Below are positions 7,112-13,893 of a stretch of 16,510 bases of DNA, one piece after another. The stretch covers positions 1 to 16,510 of the forward strand of contig CAKUOD010000024.1 in assembly GCA_934668695.1 (NCBI GenBank), given 5' to 3'. The DNA is from an uncultured Collinsella sp. Its GTDB lineage: Bacteria > Actinomycetota > Coriobacteriia > Coriobacteriales > Coriobacteriaceae. The first letter of the stretch is position 1; each line of letters starts with the position of its first letter. The notes beneath the pieces are model-generated. The model was given only the letters and a program-made list of their open reading frames with translations. It searched no databases and had not been told where the DNA came from. The translations under genes and the position numbers were made by a program.

Positions 7112-8623
7112 ATGTCCCAGAATTTGACTCGGGTGATTGTTACTACTGATATGGAAGTCGATGATATGAACTCGCTCGTTCATTTGGCTCTGTATCTTAA
7201 CTTGCTTGATGTTCAGGCTGTGGTGTATACGGCTTCGCAGTATCACTTTCTTGGGGATGGGGTTCATACGCTCGGCGAGGTGAATCCGCATTGGCGGACC
7301 AAAGGGCGTCGCTCTTATGAGTGGGAGGTTGTGCCTCATGAGCCCGATCCCACGGCTGGGGAGCTTCGTGAGTATCGACCGTTTCCTGAGCACTGGATTG
7401 AGAGTCTCTGGAGCAATGAGTATGCCCAGGCTTGGCCGCAGTTGCAGGCGAATGCCGCTGCCGCCGGCGAGCCGCCGTTTCCCACGCCGGCCCAGATGAT
7501 TGAGCGTACGTTTGTAGGCAATGTTGCCTTTGAGGGCGATGTGCACGAGGAGACTGAGGGGTCGCGCGTGATTGCGCAGGCGATTTTGGATGATGATCCG
7601 CGCACGCTTTGGCTGCTCAGTTGGGGCGGCATGAACACCATCGTCCGTTCTTTCATGAGCATTGCTGAGCGATATCGCGATACGCCCGAATGGTCTTCTG
7701 TGCAGCAGCGCGTCTATCAGAAGGTGCGCGTGATGGGCGTTTCCGATGGCGTGGGGCAGGACAATTCTTGGCTCGACCACGGGCGTGAGCTCTTTCCCGA
7801 GCTCATCTTTTGGTGCGTGCCCTATATGTATGGTGGCTATGTCGACGCCAAGATGGCTCAGCCCGATACGTTGCCGTTGTTCCAGGCGCCTTGGCCTGAG
7901 CAGAATCTCACACAGGATAACGGCACCCTTATGGCCCGTTACATGCTCTATGGCGATGGCAAGGTGTACGAAAACGAGCCTGAGCGATTCCAGTTTGGCA
8001 AGCATGCACGCTTGGACTGGGGCTTAGAGGGTATGTCGGCCTTGCAGTTTGAGCGCGGCGACTTTATGGCCGAGGGCGATAGCATGACCTATATTCCGCT
8101 GCTGCCCTTTGGCCTGCGCGGTATCGACAATCGAGACTTTGACACGTTGCTCGGGCGTATGTTCCTTGACGGACATCCTGACTCGAATGCGCCCGCGGGA
8201 TTTGCGGCCATAGGCACGCCCGTCGATGGCAATCCTAATCCCTATCTGCGCGCCTACCAGGAAGACTTTGCCGCCCGCGCGCAATGGTGCGCCCATGATC
8301 CGGCCATCTGCTCGCATCCGGCGCATGTTGTCGAGGTCACGGCCGACTGCAGCGCCGCAGCCGGCGAGCGCATTGCCCTCACGGCGACCGTCATCGACCC
8401 CGACGACAAGGGTTTCGATGCGCATTGGGATGTCGCCGTGGACCCGTCGGGCTATGCGGGCGCCCAGGATCTGTCACTGTGGCAGGAATGGACGGTGGAC
8501 ACCGCTTTCATCGTGCCCGCCGACGCACGACCCGGCGACCGCTTCGTGCTCACCCTCACCGTACAGACGCGCGCCGAGCGCCCCTGCACCCGCTACTCCC
8601 AGGTCGCTGTAACCGTGGCATAA
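7112..8623 (+). CDS. DUF1593 protein: nucleoside-hydrolase-like domain with Sde182-type C-terminal domain
   Basis: A 503-residue protein. The N-terminal ~330 residues match the DUF1593 fold, related to inosine-uridine nucleoside hydrolases. It opens TRVIVTTDMEVDDMNSLVH, where D13, D17 and D18 resemble the family's metal-binding aspartates. WLLSWGGMNTI is another family-like block. About residues 400-503 form a beta-rich Ig-like domain like the C-terminal part of Sde182-type 'cellulose-binding' proteins. Family members occur in polysaccharide-degradation loci; their reaction is not settled, and hydrolysis of an N- or O-glycosidic bond is only inferred. No signal peptide is visible. The start at 7112 has GGAG 8 nt upstream; an in-frame ATG at 7088 has none. 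The first ~600 bases use many T-ending codons, unlike the C-rich 3' part and the neighbours. Confidence 0.82.
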   Translation: MSQNLTRVIVTTDMEVDDMNSLVHLALYLNLLDVQAVVYTASQYHFLGDGVHTLGEVNPHWRTKGRRSYEWEVVPHEPDPTAGELREYRPFPEHWIESLWSNEYAQAWPQLQANAAAAGEPPFPTPAQMIERTFVGNVAFEGDVHEETEGSRVIAQAILDDDPRTLWLLSWGGMNTIVRSFMSIAERYRDTPEWSSVQQRVYQKVRVMGVSDGVGQDNSWLDHGRELFPELIFWCVPYMYGGYVDAKMAQPDTLPLFQAPWPEQNLTQDNGTLMARYMLYGDGKVYENEPERFQFGKHARLDWGLEGMSALQFERGDFMAEGDSMTYIPLLPFGLRGIDNRDFDTLLGRMFLDGHPDSNAPAGFAAIGTPVDGNPNPYLRAYQEDFAARAQWCAHDPAICSHPAHVVEVTADCSAAAGERIALTATVIDPDDKGFDAHWDVAVDPSGYAGAQDLSLWQEWTVDTAFIVPADARPGDRFVLTLTVQTRAERPCTRYSQVAVTVA

Positions 8624-8683
8624 CAAGGACGGCGCCAATATTCGACATAGAGTGTCCCCCAGGCGCCAAACGAGCGAGCGGGC

Positions 8684-8743
8684 ACTCATTGGGGACGTAC
8701 TTAAATGAGTAGTTTCACTCATTTAAGTACGTCCCCAATGAGT
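8684..8743. repeat. Perfect 27-bp palindrome with 6-nt loop after the DUF1593 gene (REP-like)
   Basis: Arms 8684-8710 and 8717-8743 are perfect 27-bp inverted repeats around AGTTTC. Each arm is itself partly self-complementary (ACTCATT at one end, AATGAGT at the other) and holds GGGGACGTAC, so the element looks like two hairpin units head to head. It starts about 60 nt after the DUF1593 stop and has no T tract, so it is not a classic terminator. Two GGCGCC copies (8632, 8672) lie just before it. The whole 8624-8866 gap has no recognisable gene. Confidence 0.9.
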
Positions 8744-8816
8744 AGGTGAAAAATGGGCCATGTGTCCCAGTTGTGGAGACCTCTTGAGCCGTCTGGGTAT
8801 CGTGAAAGATTGTCTG

Positions 8817-8861
8817 CTCCCCCATCATCAAAAGTGACACACGCTACCTGTTGATGGGAGG
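8817..8861 (+). promoter_or_regulatory. Possible leader hairpin covering the ribosome-binding site of the zinc-ribbon operon
   Basis: CCCATCA (8821-8827) is complementary to TGATGGG (8852-8858), and CT at 8817-8818 can extend pairing to the following AG across a bulge. The right arm overlaps the GGGAGG (8856-8861) that serves the first gene of the operon (ATG 8867). Translation initiation might thus be masked until the stem opens. The stem is short and the loop about 24 nt, so this is a weak candidate. Confidence 0.3.
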
Positions 8862-8866
8862 CAGCC

Positions 8867-9604
8867 ATGGGCTTCTTTGACAAGATGTTCGAGAAGAAAG
8901 AGTGCGCGATTTGCGGTACCGAGCTGGGACTTTTGGGAAAGACCAAGATCAACGAAGGCTACCTGTGCAAAGAGTGCGTCGGCAAGCTCTCCCCCTTCTT
9001 TGGCGGCTATCGCTCCAGCACCGCGGACGACATCCGCGAGCAGCTGGCCTACCGCGAGGCCAATGCCGAGCGCCTGGCGTCGTTCAACCCCACGCGCACA
9101 CTCTCGGCCGGGCGCACCAATATTATGCTCGACGAGGATGCGGATCTGCTGATCATTACCTCGCAGACGCGCTGGCGCGACGCCAATCCCGACATCATCG
9201 AATTTTCGCAGGTGCTCGGCTGCGATATGGATATCGATGAGCACCGCACCGAGATCTATCGCGAGACCAAGGACGGCGAGCGCAAGAGCTACGACCCGCC
9301 GCGCTACGACCTGGATTACGACTTTAACCTGACCATTCACGTCAACACCCCGTACTTTACCGAGATCAACTTGCGCGTGAACGACTCCACCATCGATCAG
9401 CGCGGGTCCATCGAGTACCGCGAGGCCAAGCGCCAGGCAACCGAAGTCCGCGACGCGCTGGTGCAGCTGCGCCAGGAGACGCGCGACAGCGTCGTGGCCG
9501 CCAAGGCCCCCAAGACCGCGGTCACCTGCCCCTTCTGCGGCGCGACCACCATTCCCGATGCCAGCGGGCGCTGCGAATACTGCGGCGGCGCCATCGGCGC
9601 ATAG
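8867..9604 (+). CDS. DUF4428-type zinc-ribbon protein with second C-terminal zinc ribbon
   Basis: A 245-residue soluble protein, first of a three-gene operon. The N-terminus has a four-cysteine knuckle (C13, C16, C34, C37) in ECAICGTELGLLGKTKINEG, typical of DUF4428. The middle (about 45-175) is an acidic alpha/beta region with no motif I know, possibly PH-like. The C-terminus has another zinc ribbon (C221, C224, C236, C239) in TCPFCGATT and CEYCGG. No membrane helix or signal peptide is present. GGGAGG lies 5 nt before the ATG. The next gene begins 24 nt downstream, so the two are almost certainly co-transcribed. The function is unknown. Two metal-binding modules and the linked SPFH gene suggest a scaffold or adaptor at the membrane. 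Confidence 0.85.
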   Translation: MGFFDKMFEKKECAICGTELGLLGKTKINEGYLCKECVGKLSPFFGGYRSSTADDIREQLAYREANAERLASFNPTRTLSAGRTNIMLDEDADLLIITSQTRWRDANPDIIEFSQVLGCDMDIDEHRTEIYRETKDGERKSYDPPRYDLDYDFNLTIHVNTPYFTEINLRVNDSTIDQRGSIEYREAKRQATEVRDALVQLRQETRDSVVAAKAPKTAVTCPFCGATTIPDASGRCEYCGGAIGA

Positions 9605-9628
9605 CCCTCGGCACGGAAAGGACCGATC

Positions 9629-10951
9629 ATGGCCTTCGAGAGCGTTAACTATCAGTGCCCCGCGTGTGGCGGCCCGCTGCATTTTGCCAGCGCCGAGCAA
9701 AAGCTTGTCTGCGACTACTGCGGCTCACGTTTTGAAGTCGAGGAAGTCGAGGCCCTGTATCGCGAGCGCCAGGACAAGGCAGACGCCAAAGCCGATGCGG
9801 CAGCTGCAGCGCCCAAGCCCGCGGCAGACGCCGCGGTGCAGGATCTTGCCCAAAACGCCGGCTATATCTGCTCGTCGTGCGGCGCCGAGCTGATCTCGGA
9901 CGGCACCGTCGCCGTCACCACCTGCCCGTACTGCGGCAACCCCGCCGTGGCACCCGGTCAGCTCTCGGGCGACTTCTCCCCCGACCTGGTGATCCCGTTC
10001 AAGCTCGGGCGCGACGACGTCATGGCCGCGCTCAAGGAGCACTACAAGGGCAAAATCCTGCTGCCCAAGAGCTTTGTCACCGGCAACCATATCGACGAGG
10101 TCCAAGGCGTCTACGTGCCGTTTTGGCTCTACGGCGCCCGCGTGGATGGCGAAGTGTACTTTGACGCGACCAACGAGACCGTAACCGAGGAATCCGACCG
10201 CACCGTCACAACCACCGACCACTACGATGCCTACCGTAAGGGCAATATCTCGTTTGAGCGCGTGCCCGTTGACGGATCGTCCAAGATGCCCGACGGCCAC
10301 ATGGACGCCATCGAACCGTTCGATTACGACGCGCTGCGCCCGTTCTCGGTCGCCTACATGCCCGGCTACATCGCCAACCGCTATGACGAGGACTGCGAAA
10401 CCTGCAAAGCGCGTGCCGAGCGCCGTATGGAAGAAAGCACCATCTCGGCCCTGCGCGAGACCGTCGTCGACGAATACGACGACGCCACGGTCGAAAGCAA
10501 GCAGCTCGACTACACCTGGGAAGACAGCGACTACGCTCTGTTCCCGGTGTGGATGCTCTCCACCTCGTGGAACGGCAAGAGCTACCTGTTTGCCATGAAC
10601 GGCCAGACCGGCCGCATGGTCGGCGAGCTCCCCTGCTCCAAGCCCAAGCTCATCATCGCCTCGCTGCTGTTCTTTGTGATCGGATTTGTCCTCTCCCAGA
10701 TTCTCTTTATGGGCGAATACGCCTTCGATCCGGATTACCTCACCTTTGATATCGAGGGCATCCTCATCAACATCGTGGCGCCGCTGATCATCGTGATCAT
10801 TGGAGACGTGCTGCTGGTAGGCCAGCTCAAGACGGCCAACGAGGCGACCCACGCCGACGAGTACTGCGGCGAGCTCGACCTGGTCGAAAAGCACGACACC
10901 TTCAGCCATACCGAGACCACCGTCGTCATGAAGGACAACAAGGACGATTAA
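9629..10951 (+). CDS. TFIIB-type zinc-ribbon membrane protein (YdjG-like)
   Basis: A 440-residue protein. Two zinc ribbons lie at the N-terminus (C10, C13, C28, C31 and C81, C84, C99, C102), separated by an Ala/Lys/Asp-rich linker (about 48-75). A globular cytoplasmic region (about 115-335) contains VYVPFWLYGARVDGEVYF, a recurrent block in this family. Two membrane helices follow (about 341-361 and 378-399), then an acidic, Asp/Lys-rich tail. It resembles B. subtilis YdjG-type proteins, which are annotated as TFIIB zinc-ribbon proteins for the ribbon alone and are not transcription factors. AAAGGA precedes the ATG. It sits 24 nt after the DUF4428 gene and 48 nt before the SPFH gene. The likely role is a membrane anchor for the SPFH partner; this is an inference from the B. 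subtilis module. Confidence 0.85.
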   Translation: MAFESVNYQCPACGGPLHFASAEQKLVCDYCGSRFEVEEVEALYRERQDKADAKADAAAAAPKPAADAAVQDLAQNAGYICSSCGAELISDGTVAVTTCPYCGNPAVAPGQLSGDFSPDLVIPFKLGRDDVMAALKEHYKGKILLPKSFVTGNHIDEVQGVYVPFWLYGARVDGEVYFDATNETVTEESDRTVTTTDHYDAYRKGNISFERVPVDGSSKMPDGHMDAIEPFDYDALRPFSVAYMPGYIANRYDEDCETCKARAERRMEESTISALRETVVDEYDDATVESKQLDYTWEDSDYALFPVWMLSTSWNGKSYLFAMNGQTGRMVGELPCSKPKLIIASLLFFVIGFVLSQILFMGEYAFDPDYLTFDIEGILINIVAPLIIVIIGDVLLVGQLKTANEATHADEYCGELDLVEKHDTFSHTETTVVMKDNKDD

Positions 10952-10999
10952 CCATTCTGACCAATACCACCCCGACTTTAACGAGAAAGGAAGATCACC

Positions 11000-12241
11000 A
11001 TGGGACTCTTGAAAGCTGGATTGGGAGCTGCCGGCGGCGTCATGGCCGACCAGTGGAAGGAATTTATCTATTGCGAATCGATGCCCGCTGACGTCTTGGC
11101 CTGCAAGGGCGTCAAGCGCACCGGCGGCCGCAGCTCCAACACGCACGGCGAGGACAACGTCATCTCCAACGGCTCCGTCATCGCCGTCAACGACGGCCAG
11201 GGCATGCTCGTAGTGCAAAACGGCAAGATCATCGAGGTCGCGCTTGAGCCCGGCGAGTTCGTCTTTGACACCGGCAGCGAGCCGAGCGTCTTTAGCGGCA
11301 ACCTGGGCGACTCCATCAAGGAGACCTTCGCCAATATCGGCAGCCGCTTTACCTTTGGCGGCGACGCGGGCAAGGACCAGCGCGTCTACTTCATCAACAC
11401 CAAGGAGATCATCGGCAACAAGTACGGCACTGCCTCGCCCGTGCCCTTCCGCGTGGTCGACAACAATATCGGCCTGGACGTCGACATCTCCGTGCGCTGC
11501 AACGGCGAGTATTCGTACCGCATCACCAACCCGCTGCTGTTCTACACCAATGTGTGCGGCAACGTGACCGATAGCTACACGCGCGACAAGATCGACAGCC
11601 AGCTTAAGTCCGAGCTGCTCACCGCCCTGCAACCCGCCTTTGCCAAGATCTCGGAGATGGGCATCCGCTACAGCGCCATCCCCGGCCACACCACCGAGCT
11701 CGCCCGCGCGCTCAACGAAGTCCTCTCCGCCGACTGGCGCGACCTGCGCGGCGTCGAGATCGTGAGCTTTGGCGTTAACTCCATCGCAGCCTCGCAAGAA
11801 GACGAGCAAATGATCAAGGACCTGCAGAAGGCCGCAGTCATGCGCGATCCCACCATGGCGGCAGCCAACATTGCCAGCGCCCAGAGCGACGCAATGCGCG
11901 CGGCAGCCGCCAACCCCAACGGCGCGATGGCAGGCTTTATGGGCATGGGCATGGCAGGTGGCATGGGCGGCATGAACGCCAGCCAGCTGTTCGCCGCCGG
12001 CCAGGCACAGCAGCAGGCCGCCCCGCAGCCGGCTCCGGCACCCGCTCCCGCACCGGCTCCTGCCGCTGCCCCCGCGGCCGGCACATGGACCTGCAGCTGC
12101 GGCGCCACCAACACCGGCAAGTTCTGCTCCGAGTGTGGCAGTCCCGCACCCGCCCCGGCACCGGCCAAGTGGTTCTGCCCCAACTGCGGCAGCGAAAACG
12201 GCGGCAAGTTCTGCAGCAACTGCGGAACGCCCAGGCCCTAG
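11000..12241 (+). CDS. SPFH-domain ('virion core protein'-type) protein with two C-terminal zinc ribbons (YdjI-like)
   Basis: A 413-residue protein. The first ~270 residues form a band-7/SPFH-like domain of the YdjI type, with MADQWKEFIYCESMPADVL and a conserved VVQNGKIIEVALEPGEFVFD block. An Ala/Met/Gly-rich helix (about 275-330, with a GMGMAGGMGGM stretch) follows. Then come a Gln/Pro/Ala linker with repeated PA units (341-358) and two zinc ribbons (C365, C367, C376, C379 and C393, C396, C405, C408). There is no signal peptide or clear membrane helix; SPFH proteins usually assemble as large peripheral oligomers. In B. subtilis the relative YdjI recruits the stress protein PspA to the membrane together with YdjG and YdjH. 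AAAGGAAG precedes the ATG. A GC hairpin 20 nt after the stop may end the operon. Confidence 0.88.
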   Translation: MGLLKAGLGAAGGVMADQWKEFIYCESMPADVLACKGVKRTGGRSSNTHGEDNVISNGSVIAVNDGQGMLVVQNGKIIEVALEPGEFVFDTGSEPSVFSGNLGDSIKETFANIGSRFTFGGDAGKDQRVYFINTKEIIGNKYGTASPVPFRVVDNNIGLDVDISVRCNGEYSYRITNPLLFYTNVCGNVTDSYTRDKIDSQLKSELLTALQPAFAKISEMGIRYSAIPGHTTELARALNEVLSADWRDLRGVEIVSFGVNSIAASQEDEQMIKDLQKAAVMRDPTMAAANIASAQSDAMRAAAANPNGAMAGFMGMGMAGGMGGMNASQLFAAGQAQQQAAPQPAPAPAPAPAPAAAPAAGTWTCSCGATNTGKFCSECGSPAPAPAPAKWFCPNCGSENGGKFCSNCGTPRP

Positions 12242-12260
12242 CCCCTCTATCTGGTAATTG

Positions 12261-12282
12261 GCGGGGGATCCGCCGCCCCCGC
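12261..12282 (+). terminator. Weak terminator-like hairpin after the SPFH gene
   Basis: GCGGGGG (12261-12267) pairs perfectly with 12276-12282 around an 8-nt loop, 19 nt after the SPFH stop codon. It is followed by TCCTGCTTCT, which is only moderately T-rich. It probably reduces readthrough into the lipoprotein gene, whose ATG is 40 nt further on, rather than abolishing it. Confidence 0.45.
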
Positions 12283-12321
12283 TCCTGCTTCTATGGGTTT
12301 CGTTCGATTAAGGAGGACACC

Positions 12322-13164
12322 ATGAAGACAACGTTCAAAAAGTCCGTACTCGCATTCCTGACATGCGTCCTGGCGCTCGCCTTTGCCCTAACGGGCTGCA
12401 GCGGCGGCGGCAAAGACCCCAAGGCCGACTTCGTTGGCAGCTGGGAACTCTCGGGTGGAACCGTGGAGGGCGAAGAGCTGACCGATGAGTACATGAAGAT
12501 GCTCGAGGATTGGGGTGTCCACTGCGTCCTGATTCTCGATGAGGACGGCACGGGTGCTCTCGACCTGTTCCTTGAGGTTGTCGACCTTAAATGGGAGGCA
12601 AAGGACGCCACCACCGTAACGATCACCGCCGAAGACGAGTCGCACGACATGAAGCTCAAGGACGGCAAACTCATCCTCGAAGAGGATGACGGCAATCTTG
12701 TCTTTACCAAGTCCGACAAGGATCTGTCCGGCACGGTGAAGAAGGATCGCGAGGCAGCCGAAAAGGAAGAGGAGATCGATGAGGCCGTCGAAGACGACGA
12801 CGTCCAGAAGATTGAAATCTCCCCCGCCGTCACCGTCGCCGATGACGACCTGTGCACCATCACCATCACCGAGAAGTTCAAGGACGAGTGGGGCGACATC
12901 GGTTTTGTCGTCAACATCACCAACAAGAGCGACAAGGACCTGACCTTCTACGCTCCCAGCGGTAAGACCAACGTCAACGGCACCATGAAGGAGCCCTGGT
13001 TCTCGGCTCACCTGATGCCCGGCACCAACGCCACCGAGGAATTCACGTTCTCGAGCGGCGAGCTCGATAGCCTTGACGACCTGGTCAACACGACCATCGG
13101 CATCGATGCCTATCTGACCGATTCCTACGAGGACGTCGCCTCCTACAGCGCAACCATCGCGTAA
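12322..13164 (+). CDS. Acidic surface lipoprotein, lipocalin-like N-domain and DUF4352-like C-domain (tentative)
   Basis: A 280-residue predicted lipoprotein. MKTTFKKSVLAFLTCVLALA and the following FALTGC form a signal peptide and lipobox, with C26 as the lipidated residue, then a GGG spacer. About residues 35-130 read like a small beta-barrel or lipocalin-like module (FVGSWELSGGTVEG ... DEDGTG ... ITAEDESHDMKLKDGKLIL). A strongly charged segment (about 136-160, KKDREAAEKEEEIDEAVEDDD) could be a short coiled coil. The last ~115 residues look like an extracellular Ig-like domain (ITNKSDKDLTFY). AAGGAGG precedes the ATG by 5 nt. Ligand and partner are unknown. It stands alone at the end of the SPFH operon and converges with the two-component system, with which it shares a terminator. 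Confidence 0.85.
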   Translation: MKTTFKKSVLAFLTCVLALAFALTGCSGGGKDPKADFVGSWELSGGTVEGEELTDEYMKMLEDWGVHCVLILDEDGTGALDLFLEVVDLKWEAKDATTVTITAEDESHDMKLKDGKLILEEDDGNLVFTKSDKDLSGTVKKDREAAEKEEEIDEAVEDDDVQKIEISPAVTVADDDLCTITITEKFKDEWGDIGFVVNITNKSDKDLTFYAPSGKTNVNGTMKEPWFSAHLMPGTNATEEFTFSSGELDSLDDLVNTTIGIDAYLTDSYEDVASYSATIA

Positions 13165-13212
13165 CGGCAGACATCTACAGCCGCGGATTGGCGGACACAT
13201 CCGCGCACACAA

Positions 13213-13247
13213 GACGGGGCCGCAGGAGTTGATCCTGCGGCCCCGTC
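13213..13247. terminator. Bidirectional terminator between the lipoprotein and response-regulator genes
   Basis: Perfect 15-bp arms (13213-13227 and 13233-13247) enclose the 5-nt loop GTTGA, with a very GC-rich stem. It is 48 nt past the lipoprotein stop and 25 nt past the convergent response-regulator stop. Flanks are GCTTTGTGG on the plus side and TTGTGTG on the minus side, short T runs adequate for bidirectional termination. A second small stem (13182-13188/13199-13205) precedes it. Confidence 0.85.
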
Positions 13248-13272
13248 GCTTTGTGGTGGTGCGCAACGAGCG

Positions 13273-13893
13273 CTAGCGTTCCATATTGGGGACGATGCTG
13301 CCCTCGGTCACCGCGTGCACGGCCAGGCGCATGATGTTGTCGTAGCCGGTCTTGCTCAGGATCTCGGATATGCGGCGCTTGATGGTGCCTTCGCTCATAA
13401 ACAGCTCGGCCGCGATCTCGCGACGGCTCTTGCCTTCGCAGGCCAGACGCAGGATTGAAAGCTCAACGTCGTCGAGAGCCGCCGTGCCCGAAAAGATGCT
13501 CTCGGGCGGCTTGGGAAACGTGCAGTAACCCGCCAGCGTGGAGCGCATCACGGCAAACAGCTCGTCGATGCCGACATTTTTGTACACAAAGCTGTCAACG
13601 CCGGCCTCGCGCGCTTGGTCCACAAACGTAATCTCGGGCATGCCCGTCATGATAATGATGCGGCACTCGGGCAGTTGCTCCTTGATACGCGCCGCCGCCA
13701 CGATGCCGTTGGAATCGTGCTCGGTGCACACATCCATCAATATCATGTCCGGACGCTCCTTGAGCACAACGTCGAGGGCGTCGGACGCATCGGCAATTGC
13801 GGCGACAACGGTCATATCGGGCTGGTCGCCAACGGAGCGCGCAAGGCTCTCGCGCAAGATGGCCTGATCTTCGACTATAAGGACGCGAATCAT
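13273..13893 (-). CDS. NarL/LuxR-family response regulator
   Basis: A 206-residue two-component regulator. The receiver domain (1-120) has the acidic pair E8/D9, the phosphorylated aspartate D54 in ILMDVCTEHD, T83 in MTGMP and the conserved K105 in FVYKN. The LuxR-type HTH (about 140-200) has EGKSRREIAAELFMSEGTIKRRI. That combination is diagnostic of the NarL class, which binds DNA as a dimer after phosphorylation. The ATG at 13893 overlaps the kinase stop codon by 4 nt (ATGA), so translation is coupled. AAAGGAG lies 6 nt upstream, inside the kinase gene. The regulon is unknown; the convergent lipoprotein gene is one candidate target by proximity only. Confidence 0.95.
   Translation of the reverse strand: MIRVLIVEDQAILRESLARSVGDQPDMTVVAAIADASDALDVVLKERPDMILMDVCTEHDSNGIVAAARIKEQLPECRIIIMTGMPEITFVDQAREAGVDSFVYKNVGIDELFAVMRSTLAGYCTFPKPPESIFSGTAALDDVELSILRLACEGKSRREIAAELFMSEGTIKRRISEILSKTGYDNIMRLAVHAVTEGSIVPNMER

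Noticed and set aside
9725..11809. 694-codon open frame on the minus strand across the membrane zinc-ribbon and SPFH genes
   Set aside because: It covers two well-supported plus-strand genes and their gap, has no recognisable domain, and its composition (Val/Gly/Asp/His-rich) is what antisense reading of GC-rich genes gives.
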